Origin: Capnocytophaga sp.
GTDB lineage: Bacteria; Bacteroidota; Bacteroidia; Flavobacteriales; Flavobacteriaceae
NCBI GenBank assembly: GCA_030538675.1
Contig: JAUNTM010000006.1
Span: 1-55,727, forward strand
Length of the DNA: 55,727 nucleotides
Reading direction: 5' to 3'
Below the pieces are notes generated by a model that searched no databases, was not told where the DNA came from, and saw only the letters and a list, made by a program, of their open reading frames with translations. Positions 15,904 through 24,515 of this stretch are shown here, piece after piece (the first letter of the stretch is position 1; every line of letters begins with the position of its first letter). A program made the position numbers and the translations under genes.

Positions 15904-18021
15904 TTAATAGAAGCTACTTCTGTTATCTTTTATATCCGCCGATTGGTAAAGTGCGTTGTACACCTCTTGTGCAGCACGGCTTGTTTTCAGAGTTTCGCTA
16001 CTGCGGGCATACGAACTGTAATCCGCTTGTGCCGGGGCACTTGTAGTACTTGTGAGTGCTACCACATACACGCCATTTTCGCCAAGTACCGGCTTGGACA
16101 CTTGTCCTTGTTTGAGTCCGAACGCTGTGCCTACCACTTTAGGCTCACGCCCTACACCGATAATTGTTGGGTTATTCATTGTCAAAGCAGTAGCGCTTTG
16201 TACTTCTATATGGTTTTGCGAAGCAATGGCATCAAGTGATGTTCCTTCCAATTTTTTAGCAAGGATTTCCCCTTTTTTCTCACGGATGAGAATTGGTTTG
16301 ACAAAAGGCGATGCCTCTTGCGGTGTACTTACGCCTTTTTCCGCTTTTTTGGTCAATTGAGCCACTACATAGCCATTGGCTGTAGAAAAACGCTTGATGT
16401 CGCCTACTTTTGCACCCTTCTCAAATACCCATTGTACGATGGAGCGGTTGTTACCCAAGCCGATGATGTATTCGTCATTAGCGGTAAGGTTATCGGCACG
16501 CAAGGTCGAAAAATCATTGTTTTTAGCGATTTCACCAAAATTCTTTACATCTTCAAGAGCTTCCATTTCAAACTTGGTAACTTTAGCGAATATTTCATTA
16601 ACGGTAGCTTCCGATGCTTCGATAGCACGGGCTACGGTAGCTATTTTGACCGCATCTGCTTTTTCAGTTACTTTTACAATATGGTACCCGAAGTCTGTTT
16701 CTACCAAACCGATGTTATTCACTTGGTTGGCGAACACAAAATCTTCAAAAGGCTTCACCATAAATCCGCGCTGGAAAAACCCTAAATCGCCTCCGTTGGC
16801 AGCTCCCGGATCGTCAGAATTTTCGCGGGCCAATGCCGCAAAATCAGCGTTCGCTACACGTGCTGCAGCGAGAATTTCATTCGCTTTTGCTTGTGCTTCT
16901 TCTTTGGTCAGTGTTGTAGAAGGATTGGCAGCTTGGCTGCCTACATACGCGATGAGGATATGGCTGGCACGTGCCGAACCGTTCGTTTCTTTGTCCAGCA
17001 TGCGCGACAATTTGTAATAATTACCGTCTTGGTAAGGTCCGTATACCTGTCCTTTGTTGAGGGCAAAAAGTGTGTCGGCAAAAGCAGCAGGAAGCTGACT
17101 CTTGGTTACGAAAAGCGAATCAAACGGAAGGTCAGAATTTTTATCTACGAAAGAAGCGACATCCGTTGTAGTGGCAAATCCGGGAATGGTGTCGTTCTGC
17201 CCTGTCTGTTGGTTGTACACCACATCAGGACGCAGTAAAGCGAGCAGGCCTTCACGGATATTGCTTATATCGGCATCCGAGGGTTTTTCGTCCACCACCA
17301 CATATTGTATATTGCGGTACGCTTCATGCTCAAAATTCTTTTTATGCTTGTTGATGTAGGCTTTTATTTCGCTATCGCTTACGCTCACGGTACTGTCAGG
17401 TATGCTGCTGTATTGCAATGTTACATACTTGATGTCTGCCTTGTCATTTTCTTGATGATACACCAACTCGGCTTCCGCTTGTGTAGTGCCAAGCCCGGCA
17501 CGGATAAGATTGAAATACACTTGTTGTTTCGCATTTTCCACGATAGACTCCTCTTGCATCAACCACTGTTGGTAAGACGCCGGGTCAGAAGCCTTTAAGG
17601 TTGCGATAAAAGTAACGAATTTGTTGGCGTCAAAAACACCAAATTCATTTGTGAATTGTGGATTTTGCGCAATCATTTCATTTTTAGAAAGAATGGACAT
17701 AATTTGGTCTTTTTCCACACTCAAACCTATTTTCTCGAACTGCTGGTCAAGAATAAGGTTACGTACATTTTGTTCCCACACATAGTTTACGGCTTGCGAA
17801 GTAGTAGCATTGGCGCCCATATTACGCATTACGCTTTCCACTTGGTAGCGGAAATTATCCACCGATATTTCTTCACCATTAACTTTCCCGATTTCAGTTG
17901 GTTGCGAAGCACCGAACGAACCAGAACCAATGAGGTCGGAAATCACGAATGAAAATAGGGCAAGCCCGATAATTACAATAAGAAACACTGTACGGTTTCT
18001 GATTTTTTCAAGAATAGCCAT
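15904..18021 (-). CDS. Membrane-anchored peptidyl-prolyl isomerase, PpiD/SurA type
   Basis: A 705-residue periplasmic folding factor tethered to the inner membrane. The N-terminal anchor (about residues 12-31, FLIVIIGLALFSFVISDLIG) is uncleaved, as in PpiD. A SurA-N-like helical region follows, and then a parvulin domain with ARASHILIAY, NSDDPGAANGGDLGFF, the FEDFVFA block and TDFGYHIVKV. A second degenerate parvulin-like region may lie in the C-terminal third. Length and layout match PpiD-like proteins of Bacteroidota, where several parvulins serve outer-membrane biogenesis. A candidate -7 box (TATTTTTG, 18147-18154, minus strand) would leave a leader of about 120 nt. Confidence 0.92.
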   Translation of the reverse strand: MAILEKIRNRTVFLIVIIGLALFSFVISDLIGSGSFGASQPTEIGKVNGEEISVDNFRYQVESVMRNMGANATTSQAVNYVWEQNVRNLILDQQFEKIGLSVEKDQIMSILSKNEMIAQNPQFTNEFGVFDANKFVTFIATLKASDPASYQQWLMQEESIVENAKQQVYFNLIRAGLGTTQAEAELVYHQENDKADIKYVTLQYSSIPDSTVSVSDSEIKAYINKHKKNFEHEAYRNIQYVVVDEKPSDADISNIREGLLALLRPDVVYNQQTGQNDTIPGFATTTDVASFVDKNSDLPFDSLFVTKSQLPAAFADTLFALNKGQVYGPYQDGNYYKLSRMLDKETNGSARASHILIAYVGSQAANPSTTLTKEEAQAKANEILAAARVANADFAALARENSDDPGAANGGDLGFFQRGFMVKPFEDFVFANQVNNIGLVETDFGYHIVKVTEKADAVKIATVARAIEASEATVNEIFAKVTKFEMEALEDVKNFGEIAKNNDFSTLRADNLTANDEYIIGLGNNRSIVQWVFEKGAKVGDIKRFSTANGYVVAQLTKKAEKGVSTPQEASPFVKPILIREKKGEILAKKLEGTSLDAIASQNHIEVQSATALTMNNPTIIGVGREPKVVGTAFGLKQGQVSKPVLGENGVYVVALTSTTSAPAQADYSSYARSSETLKTSRAAQEVYNALYQSADIKDNRSSFY

Positions 18022-18209
18022 CTCGTTATATCTGAATTTATATTATTTAGTCGGCGAAAATAATACTTTCTGAGCGAAAATAAAAATATACTTAAAAATT
18101 ATTTTAACTTAGAGGCTAATTTTCTTTTTGATCAAACGCCATAACGCAAAAATAAACCATTCTGTAAGGATTCCATTCTACGATTATTGCTTACTCTGCA
18201 TTTAGTCCT

Positions 18210-18217
18210 TATCTTTG
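18210..18217 (+). promoter_or_regulatory. -7 box for the GH20 gene
   Basis: TATCTTTG at 18210-18217 with TTG 20 nt upstream (18187-18189), the best-spaced -33/-7 pair I found in the window. ATG follows at 18238. Confidence 0.7.
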
Positions 18218-18237
18218 CCATTTATCATCTTTAAAAT

Positions 18238-20169
18238 ATGAAACAATTACTGACCACCACCGCATTTTTATTGATTTCCGTAGGGATATTTGCCCAACCG
18301 GACATTCGTTTGCTACCGTTTCCGCAAAACGTTGAGTTTATTGAAAATCAATATTTTACATCAAGATTAAGCAACGGGAATCCTACTTGGGAGCAGGTTG
18401 CCGAAATCCCCGAAGCAGGCATTCATCAAGAGGAAGCCTACCGTTTGTACATCTCGGCGGAAGGCATCCGTATAGAATTTATTACTTTTTGGGGGGCGTT
18501 GCAAGCCGGAAAGACGCTCCGCCAACTTACCGAAGAGCAGGCTGACGGCAGTTTCCGTTTTCCGTTTTGTAAAATCACCGATTGGGCAGCGTTCCGCATT
18601 CGGGGTGTGATGCAAGACGTGGGGCGGACGTACATTTCTATCGAAGAACTCAAGCGTGAAATCGACCTGATGGCAGCATACAAGCTCAACGTCTTCCACT
18701 GGCATCTCACCGAAGACATTGCGTGGCGGCTGGAAAGCAAACGCTATCCGCAACTCAACCAACCCGAAACGATGATTCGCCAAAAAGGAATGTTTTATAC
18801 GCAGGAAGAAGCCCGAGACCTTGTGCGGTACTGCCACGCAAAAGGCATCACGCTCATTCCCGAAATTGATATGCCCGGACACAGCGAAGCCTTCCGAAAA
18901 GCCATCGGACACGATATGCAAAGCCCCGAAGGAATGGCAATTCTCAAAGAAGTCATGGACGAAGTCTGCGAAGTGTTCGATGTGCCTTATATCCACATCG
19001 GTACGGACGAAGTAGCGTTTACCAACCCCGATTTCGTCCCCGAAATGGTCGCCCATATCCGTGCGAAAGGCAAAAAAGTGATTTCGTGGAATCCGGGTTG
19101 GAAGTACCAGCCCGGCGAGATTGATATGACCCAGCTTTGGAGCTACCGGGGAAAGGCTCAGCCCGGCATTCCCGCTATTGATTCGCGTTTCCATTACGTG
19201 AACCATTTTGATGCCTTTGGCGACATCGTGGCACTTTACCAAAGCCGTATTGCCAATTCCGATGAAGGAAACGATGCTATTGCCGGAGCGATTTTCGCCG
19301 TATGGCACGACCGCTACGTGAAGGGCGAAAAGGAAATCCTACGTCAAAATAATTTTTACCCGAATATGCTGGCTTTCGCCGAAAGGGCGTGGCGTGGCGG
19401 CGGTTTCCAATATTTTGACGATAACGGAACCATTCTCAAAGAAAACACCGACGGATTTGCGGCATTCGCTGATTTTGAAGAACGATTGCTTTGGCAGAAA
19501 GACCGGCGTTTCACAGAAGAACCTTTTGATTACGTAAAGCAAACCGATGTCCGTTGGCGGATTACCGACCCTTTTCCTAACGGAGGAAATCTCGGCAGCG
19601 TGTTTCCGCCCGAAAAAAAATTGAAAAAACAATATTCGTTTGACGGAAAAACCTACCAAACGCATCTCGCCATAGGTTCAGGAATTTATCTGCGACACGT
19701 ATGGGGAAAACTCGTGCCGTCATTTTATGAAAATCCGCCCGAAAACCACACCGCATATGCCTACACGTATGTGTATTCGCCTGTGAAACAAACGGTCGGG
19801 CTTTGGGCAGAAACCCAGAATTACAGCCGTTCGGAAAAAGACCTGCCACCGCCGCAAGGAGCGTGGGATTACCGCCAAAGTGCTTTTTACCTTAACGGAA
19901 AAGCCATCGAGCCGCCCGTATGGACTGCCTCACATACCGAAAAAAGCAACGAAACACCGCTTGGAAACGAGAATTTCACCGCCCGGGAACCAATCCCCGT
20001 AACGCTTGAAAAAGGCTGGAACAAAGTGCTTGTAAAATTGCCCGTAGGGAAATTCACAACTCCCGAAGTGCGTTTGGTCAAATGGATGTTTACTTTCGCT
20101 TTCGTTACCCCCGACGGCAAAAACCGCCCCGACGGATTGATTTATTCGCCCGATAAAAAGAAGAAATAA
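18238..20169 (+). CDS. Beta-N-acetylhexosaminidase, glycoside hydrolase family 20
   Basis: Exported exo-hexosaminidase that removes terminal GlcNAc or GalNAc from glycans, useful for feeding on mucin, N-glycans or chitin fragments. The 643 residues start with a signal peptide cleaved near residue 20 (FAQ). A partial GH20b domain precedes the TIM barrel (about 118-400), which shows FHWHLTED, IPEIDMPGHSEA and the catalytic pair D257-E258 (HIGTDEVA). About 220 C-terminal residues form beta-rich accessory domains. The GH20b domain looks short, with few residues between signal and barrel. The signal has no lipobox. It stands alone, without a SusCD pair. Confidence 0.93.
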   Translation: MKQLLTTTAFLLISVGIFAQPDIRLLPFPQNVEFIENQYFTSRLSNGNPTWEQVAEIPEAGIHQEEAYRLYISAEGIRIEFITFWGALQAGKTLRQLTEEQADGSFRFPFCKITDWAAFRIRGVMQDVGRTYISIEELKREIDLMAAYKLNVFHWHLTEDIAWRLESKRYPQLNQPETMIRQKGMFYTQEEARDLVRYCHAKGITLIPEIDMPGHSEAFRKAIGHDMQSPEGMAILKEVMDEVCEVFDVPYIHIGTDEVAFTNPDFVPEMVAHIRAKGKKVISWNPGWKYQPGEIDMTQLWSYRGKAQPGIPAIDSRFHYVNHFDAFGDIVALYQSRIANSDEGNDAIAGAIFAVWHDRYVKGEKEILRQNNFYPNMLAFAERAWRGGGFQYFDDNGTILKENTDGFAAFADFEERLLWQKDRRFTEEPFDYVKQTDVRWRITDPFPNGGNLGSVFPPEKKLKKQYSFDGKTYQTHLAIGSGIYLRHVWGKLVPSFYENPPENHTAYAYTYVYSPVKQTVGLWAETQNYSRSEKDLPPPQGAWDYRQSAFYLNGKAIEPPVWTASHTEKSNETPLGNENFTAREPIPVTLEKGWNKVLVKLPVGKFTTPEVRLVKWMFTFAFVTPDGKNRPDGLIYSPDKKKK

Positions 20170-20297
20170 TCCTCCAAATTTTTTATAAAAACAACAACAT
20201 TCTGTTTGTAAACATATTGCAAAATATTTTCAATAACATTCTGTATTATATTTTTGTAAAATAAATGCCAATAAATATCATTGTACCGAAAAAATAG

Positions 20298-20305
20298 TAT
20301 CTTTG
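20298..20305 (+). promoter_or_regulatory. -7 box for the TM2 gene
   Basis: TATCTTTG. An upstream in-frame TTG (20303) lies inside this box, so translation cannot begin there; ATG 20330 is the usable start. Confidence 0.65.
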
Positions 20306-20329
20306 CAAGAAATTATTAAAAATAACATC

Positions 20330-20662
20330 ATGAATCAAGACGAAATCAAAAAAGAGCTCGAGGAAACTAAAGAGGAAATAAAACAAACCGCCAACGAATT
20401 TTCAAAAGGCGTGAACGACCTGGTTAATAAAGGCGACAATAAAAAAATGCTTGCCGGGATATTGGGTATATTGCTGGGGTATTTAGGGATACACAAATTT
20501 GTGTTGGGCTATACCAAAGAAGGAGTTATCCAGATTATAGCATCCGTAATTAGCTGTGGTGCGTTGGGAATTATTGGATTTATCGAAGGGATTATTTATC
20601 TTACAAAATCCGATGAAGATTTTTATCAAACCTATCAAGTAGGTAGAAGACCTTGGTTCTAA
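20330..20662 (+). CDS. TM2 domain protein
   Basis: A 110-residue membrane protein. Residues 1-38 are a charged helix rich in Glu and Lys (KKELEETKEEIKQT), possibly coiled coil. The TM2 domain follows (about 42-95): GILLGYLGIHKFVLGYTKEG, then a second TM segment and IIGFIEGIIYL. TM2 proteins carry two TM helices joined by a short turn; their bacterial role is unknown. The start at 20330 is chosen because upstream codons lie within the promoter. A symmetric terminator at 20723-20756 closes the gene. Confidence 0.92.
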   Translation: MNQDEIKKELEETKEEIKQTANEFSKGVNDLVNKGDNKKMLAGILGILLGYLGIHKFVLGYTKEGVIQIIASVISCGALGIIGFIEGIIYLTKSDEDFYQTYQVGRRPWF

Positions 20663-20722
20663 ATCACATAAAACACAAATAGATTATTTGGTTGACAATT
20701 AAATACTCTTCTTCATGAAAAG

Positions 20723-20756
20723 AAAACGGTCGGAAATCAAAATTTCCGGCCGTTTT
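20723..20756. terminator. Bidirectional terminator between TM2 and DUF4301 genes
   Basis: AAAACGG-T-CGGAAAT pairs with ATTTCCG-G-CCGTTTT through one T-G pair, 4-nt loop. A-rich and T-rich edges let it serve both converging genes. Confidence 0.85.
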
Positions 20757-20771
20757 CCATTCAAAAAACCC

Positions 20772-22322
20772 TTATGCTTGATGTGTTTTTTTCAGAAGGT
20801 CATTTACGGTTTTTACGGGATTGAACGTGATGAGTGGTACTTCGACGAAAAGGGTAATCCAATCTGCCATGGAGCCGTTCCAAAGTCCGGGTCGTTCGAG
20901 AGCTTTGAGCGGTTTTCCCATATACGTTTTTGATGTAATGAACGCCTGTTTGGGGTCGGTATATTGGAAAAGGTCAAATTTTTTGCCTTTGAAATCTTTC
21001 GTGCCACACACCAAATCCACCGGGTTAAAGTGTGTTGATTGTTGGAAAATATCTTTTTGAACTGTATCTGTCAAGTCTACTTGTGCCGACTCAATAATCT
21101 GCAGGCTGAGGTTTCCGTCTTTATCCTTACTCCAAAACGGACCTCCTCCCGGTTCGCCTTCGTTCTTCACCATACCACATACACGGATAGGGCGATTGAG
21201 TTTTGAAATGATAAATTCTAACATATAGTGCCGCTTGAATTTCCGTATGTAATCGGGCACATGAATGTTGATTTCTTTCATAAAATCAAGAATTTGTGTG
21301 AGTTCACGCTTTTTGACTTTATTTTTTTCGATACGTTTGAGGATGTTGAACACCGCCGACTGTACCTCGCGTAATTTTCCCGCAAGAGCTTCTTTGTAAA
21401 ACACCGTTTCGTCGGTATATTTTTTGACCACTACATTATCGATGTTTTTGATAAAAATCACTTCGGCATTCACTTCATTGAGATTGTCAAGCAATGCCCC
21501 GTGCCCTGACGGACGGAACAATAATTGTCCTTTCTCGTCACGGAAATAGGTATTGTCTTCATTGACCGAAACCGTGTCGGTACTCGGTTTTTGGTATGAG
21601 AACTGCACATCGAATTTGATATTGTAGCGTTTTTCGAGTTTCGTTTGTATTTCGGCGAGTTCTTTGCGGAACGCATCGGTGTGCTGTTCGGTAATGGTAA
21701 AATGCAAGTGAGCCTCATCTTTATTCGAAGCATACATGACCGACTCGCGGAAATGCTCTTCAAAAGGCGTAACCACTTTCTCGGAATGGTGATGAAAAGG
21801 AAGCAATCCTTTCGGTAAATTCCCGTAATTAAGCCCGTTTTCACTTAGCATTGCTGTTACGAGCGTGTGTTTTTGTTGGTCTTCATTTTGCGACTCGAAG
21901 TCAGGCACGTTATTTTTGACATATTCGGTCAATGTAGCATAAAACGCAAACTTGGTAAATCCTGCAAAAAACACATCCATATCCTTATTGCCCGACCGCT
22001 TTACATAGGCTTTGAACGATTCTTTCTCGGGCTGGAAATCATCACGGAAGGCAAACAGCGACTTGAACATCCGCGTAGCTGCCCCCGAAGCAGGAACAAA
22101 CTTGAGGATGTCGATTCCTTTTTTCTTTTTTTGATAGATAGCGGCATACTTAGCGGTTTCTTCTTTAGAAAACGATAGAATTCCGTTGCCTATGGTCGCT
22201 GCCGAATGCAGGTGTATTGGAGGAATTCCTTCACGGAAAAGCGAAAGTTGAGTTTCGAGCATTTCTGCCGTAATGCCTTTTTCGTCCAATTGCTTTTGGT
22301 CTTTTGTAGTCAATTTACTCAT
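20772..22322 (-). CDS. DUF4301 family protein
   Basis: A 516-residue cytoplasmic protein of the DUF4301 family, nearly limited to Bacteroidota. The N-terminal half has the family blocks IHLHSAATIGNGI, LKFVPASGAATRMFK, LLPFHHHSE and HLHFTITEQH; the C-terminal half has LFRPSGHGALLDNLN and CGMVKNEGEPGGGPFW. The Gly/Ser-rich PASGAATRMFK and the HGALLDNLN stretch resemble nucleotidyltransferase-like binding loops, but no activity is established. Its start overlaps the end of the kinase gene by 8 nt, tying it to the vitamin/NAD-type operon upstream. That linkage is the only local clue to its role. Confidence 0.9.
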   Translation of the reverse strand: MSKLTTKDQKQLDEKGITAEMLETQLSLFREGIPPIHLHSAATIGNGILSFSKEETAKYAAIYQKKKKGIDILKFVPASGAATRMFKSLFAFRDDFQPEKESFKAYVKRSGNKDMDVFFAGFTKFAFYATLTEYVKNNVPDFESQNEDQQKHTLVTAMLSENGLNYGNLPKGLLPFHHHSEKVVTPFEEHFRESVMYASNKDEAHLHFTITEQHTDAFRKELAEIQTKLEKRYNIKFDVQFSYQKPSTDTVSVNEDNTYFRDEKGQLLFRPSGHGALLDNLNEVNAEVIFIKNIDNVVVKKYTDETVFYKEALAGKLREVQSAVFNILKRIEKNKVKKRELTQILDFMKEINIHVPDYIRKFKRHYMLEFIISKLNRPIRVCGMVKNEGEPGGGPFWSKDKDGNLSLQIIESAQVDLTDTVQKDIFQQSTHFNPVDLVCGTKDFKGKKFDLFQYTDPKQAFITSKTYMGKPLKALERPGLWNGSMADWITLFVEVPLITFNPVKTVNDLLKKTHQA

Positions 22323-22890
22323 GATGTTGTATGATTTTACGGACGGTGCCTACGGCGGCTTCGAGTCGCTGTTGTGCATCGCCCATGAGGGTTATATATG
22401 GTTTTTGATATTTGTCGAGGGTTTCTTTGAAGCGGTCAAACATATATTGGCGGTCATTGGGGCGGTCGCGCAGGTCATCGGCTTCCCACGGCACGTCAAT
22501 ATTCGTCAGAAAATAAAAATCGTAGTGGTTTTCGAGTGCGTATTTTTTGATGGCGGACGGGCAATTTCCTTCGTAGTATATTTCCGAATAGGTCATCAAC
22601 TCCAAGAGATTGGTATCGCAAAAAAGTAAATTTCCGGATTTTTGCGCCTGCTCATTCTCCCATTGCATCTGCCCGACGGCTATCGGCACAAGGTCGTCCC
22701 ACATACAGGTTTGGCGGGTCTCATTCCATTTCTGCTGAAGATATTCCCGCATATATTCGCCTACGGACGGCACACCGAAATACGCCGCCAAATCTTGGGT
22801 GAGCGTAGTTTTCCCTGTTGATTCGGGGCCAAAACACACGAAGCGTTTTAGAGGGCTTTCAGGGATGTATTGTGCAAGCGTCGTCTCCAT
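22315..22890 (-). CDS. P-loop kinase of the NadR (ribosylnicotinamide kinase) type
   Basis: A 191-residue ATPase resembling the C-terminal kinase domain of NadR, which phosphorylates nicotinamide riboside to NMN. It has Walker A GPESTGKTTL near residues 22-31, VPSVGEYMREYLQ (substrate/lid region), a CDTNLLEL Walker-B-like stretch and DLRDRPNDRQ. The adenylyltransferase and HTH domains of full-length NadR are absent. It overlaps the PnuC-family gene by 43 nt and DUF4301 by 8 nt. In such pairs the kinase traps the substrate brought in by PnuC. Because a thiamine-binding-like gene heads the operon, a thiamine kinase role is the main alternative. Confidence 0.85.
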   Translation of the reverse strand: METTLAQYIPESPLKRFVCFGPESTGKTTLTQDLAAYFGVPSVGEYMREYLQQKWNETRQTCMWDDLVPIAVGQMQWENEQAQKSGNLLFCDTNLLELMTYSEIYYEGNCPSAIKKYALENHYDFYFLTNIDVPWEADDLRDRPNDRQYMFDRFKETLDKYQKPYITLMGDAQQRLEAAVGTVRKIIQHHE

Positions 22891-23483
22891 TCTCTATATC
22901 CGTAATAAGCTATGACCGTAAATAATAAATATTGTAATGATGTAAACATCAGCCCTTTGTACGCGTACAGCGGTACTGAAATAATATCGCCGGCAATCCA
23001 GAAAAGCCAGTTTTCCAACTTCTTTTTTGCCATAAACCACATTCCCACAAAGAAAATAGCGGTCGTAAGCGTATCCACATAAGCAGTCGGTTCGTTCCAC
23101 TTGCCGTAAACGGAGTACACCCCCGCGATGAACAGCACCGTAACGGCGAATACCAAGGCACTCCACAGCCATTCCTTTCGGCTTGCCGTAGTAATGGGAA
23201 GCGACTCATTATCAGATGATTTCCGCGACCACATCCACCAGCCGTACACACTCATCGTCGTGTAATAAGCATTGATGAGCATATCGCCCAACAAACCGTA
23301 GATCCACAAGATATACACAAATATCACGGTACTGATAATGCCCGTAGGAAATACCCAAATCTTTTCTTCCTTGGCGTACCAAACGCTCAAAAAACCAAAC
23401 ACCACGCCGATAATTTCCAATACCAACAAATGCGTCGGCATAGCTGCATATTGCGAAAAAATCCAATCAAAAATGAGGCTCAT
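22848..23483 (-). CDS. pnuC: PnuC-family vitamin transporter
   Basis: A 211-residue inner-membrane facilitator with about seven hydrophobic segments; PnuC proteins import nicotinamide riboside and relatives (PnuT: thiamine) that are trapped by phosphorylation. Family features are the N-terminal EIIGVVFGFLSVWYA, the mid-protein YGWWMWSRK with its Trp-rich motif and the NWLFWIAGDIISVPLYAYKG block. The kinase partner overlaps its 3' end, favouring nicotinamide riboside; the gene before it looks thiamine-linked, so substrate specificity is open. It overlaps that upstream gene by 17 nt. Confidence 0.9.
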   Translation of the reverse strand: MSLIFDWIFSQYAAMPTHLLVLEIIGVVFGFLSVWYAKEEKIWVFPTGIISTVIFVYILWIYGLLGDMLINAYYTTMSVYGWWMWSRKSSDNESLPITTASRKEWLWSALVFAVTVLFIAGVYSVYGKWNEPTAYVDTLTTAIFFVGMWFMAKKKLENWLFWIAGDIISVPLYAYKGLMFTSLQYLLFTVIAYYGYREWRRRLHNTSLKAL

Positions 23484-23727
23484 AATCCTGTCGGTCTGAT
23501 TTTACGATTTTCATATACAGCAATCCTCTGTCCATCAGCTCGAATGTTTCTTTTATTTCATTGTTCAACAAATGCATTACGTCATCATAATCGCCGTACA
23601 CTTGTGTGCTGAGCGGATTTTCCAATACGGCAAGCCCCGAAGCACGCATTTTTTTTATAAAATGAATAATGGGCGGTTCAAAATCGTCTTGTAGCGGACT
23701 TAACGTTAATTCTACAGATATTTTCAT
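23467..23727 (-). CDS. Thiamine-binding-like protein (MTH1187/YkoF family)
   Basis: Small cytoplasmic protein of the MTH1187/YkoF-type family (PF01910), some members of which bind thiamine or its pyrimidine part. It shows MKISVELTLSPLQDD, GLAVLENPLSTQVYGDYD and a C-terminal helix. I start it at the ATG at 23727 (86 residues, MKIS) because family members begin there; an in-frame ATG at 23736 (MFLMKIS) would add three residues. It is the first gene of a tightly overlapping four-gene operon with a PnuC-type transporter, a kinase and DUF4301. I see no thiamine riboswitch in the short leader. Confidence 0.8.
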   Translation of the reverse strand: MKISVELTLSPLQDDFEPPIIHFIKKMRASGLAVLENPLSTQVYGDYDDVMHLLNNEIKETFELMDRGLLYMKIVKSDRQDYEPHF

Positions 23728-23785
23728 CAAAAACAATAGGGTTTGTTGGTTCGTTTCCGAAAAATAATAACTTCCGGAAAGTCAT

Positions 23786-23793
23786 CAAAGATA
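23786..23793 (-). promoter_or_regulatory. -7 box for the pnuC operon
   Basis: Reads TATCTTTG on the minus strand; about 50 nt before the first gene. The leader holds only a small TTTCCG/CGGAAA hairpin (23754-23780). Confidence 0.65.
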
Positions 23794-23840
23794 GTGATTT
23801 TTTTCATTACTTTGTAATTTTATTCGCAAAACGAAACAAA

Positions 23841-24344
23841 ATGAAGATTTTAGAAGCCCGCACTACCGATATTCCGCTGATACAATCCGTTGCCCGCCGC
23901 TCGTGGGAAGCGACCTACAACCCTATTTTATCGAAAGAACAAAGCGAGTACATGCTCGAAATGATGTACGGACACACCGAAATGGCTTCGCATTTCGAAA
24001 ACCCGAAGTACCGCTACATAACGATTTCTGATGATGAAACCTTTTTGGGTTTTGCAGGATATGAATTTAATTACGAAACCGACACAACGAAACTGCACCG
24101 CATCTACCTATTGCCCGAAGCTCAAGGCAAAGGGGCTGGCAAAGCCCTGATAGAACACATAAAAAAAGAGGTATCGCGCTTTGGCAACAACCGCATCATT
24201 TTGGCTGTCAACAAACAAAACAAGGCCCGGCAGTTCTACGAAAAGCTCGGTTTTGCCGTGTACGGCGAAGGTGTTTTTGACATCGGGCGTGGCTTTGTTA
24301 TGGACGATTATTTGCTGGAATTAGTCCTTGAAAATCAGACTTAA
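23841..24344 (+). CDS. GNAT family N-acetyltransferase
   Basis: A 167-residue acetyl-CoA-dependent acyltransferase. The acetyl-CoA loop appears as LPEAQGKGAGKALI (motif A, Q/RxxGxG/A) and motif B as NKQNKARQFYEKLGF; the RRSWEATYNPILS start resembles acetyltransferases of the spermidine or general small-molecule type. The substrate cannot be told from sequence. A near-match -7 box (TTACTTTG, 23807-23814) lies upstream and overlaps the divergent pnuC promoter region. Confidence 0.9.
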   Translation: MKILEARTTDIPLIQSVARRSWEATYNPILSKEQSEYMLEMMYGHTEMASHFENPKYRYITISDDETFLGFAGYEFNYETDTTKLHRIYLLPEAQGKGAGKALIEHIKKEVSRFGNNRIILAVNKQNKARQFYEKLGFAVYGEGVFDIGRGFVMDDYLLELVLENQT

Positions 24345-24422
24345 TCGGGTTGAATTCCCTTATGATTTGGCGCATGCCTGCTAAGAAAGCAAAAAAGAAC
24401 TTTTAAATATTCTAAAATTGCC

Positions 24423-24430
24423 TACCTTTG
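24423..24430 (+). promoter_or_regulatory. -7 box for the acyltransferase gene
   Basis: TACCTTTG, matching TAnnTTTG, with a leader of about 80 nt. Confidence 0.5.
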
Positions 24431-24432
24431 TC

Positions 24433-24480
24433 CTTGTAGGAATTTGACATAAAAACCGCTAAAGATAAGCGTCCTGCAAG
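24433..24480 (+). promoter_or_regulatory. Possible structured leader
   Basis: CTTGTAGGA (24433-24441) pairs with TCCTGCAAG (24472-24480, one G-U), enclosing a smaller CGCT/AGCG stem (24457-24460 with 24468-24471). It lies in the predicted leader of the acyltransferase gene. I do not match it to a known riboswitch. Confidence 0.35.
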
Positions 24481-24515
24481 TTATTTTTGGCATTCTGAAA
24501 ATTGACTCTCAAAAA

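Noticed and set aside
18367..19308. A 313-codon minus-strand open frame
   Set aside because: Antisense to the GH20 gene, whose catalytic motifs are intact.
20303..20329. TTG start for the TM2 gene
   Set aside because: The codon lies inside the -7 box TATCTTTG (20298-20305), upstream of any transcript start.
23737..23840. Thiamine (TPP) riboswitch before the pnuC operon
   Set aside because: The conserved CTGAGA core and the other TPP elements are absent; only a small hairpin is visible.
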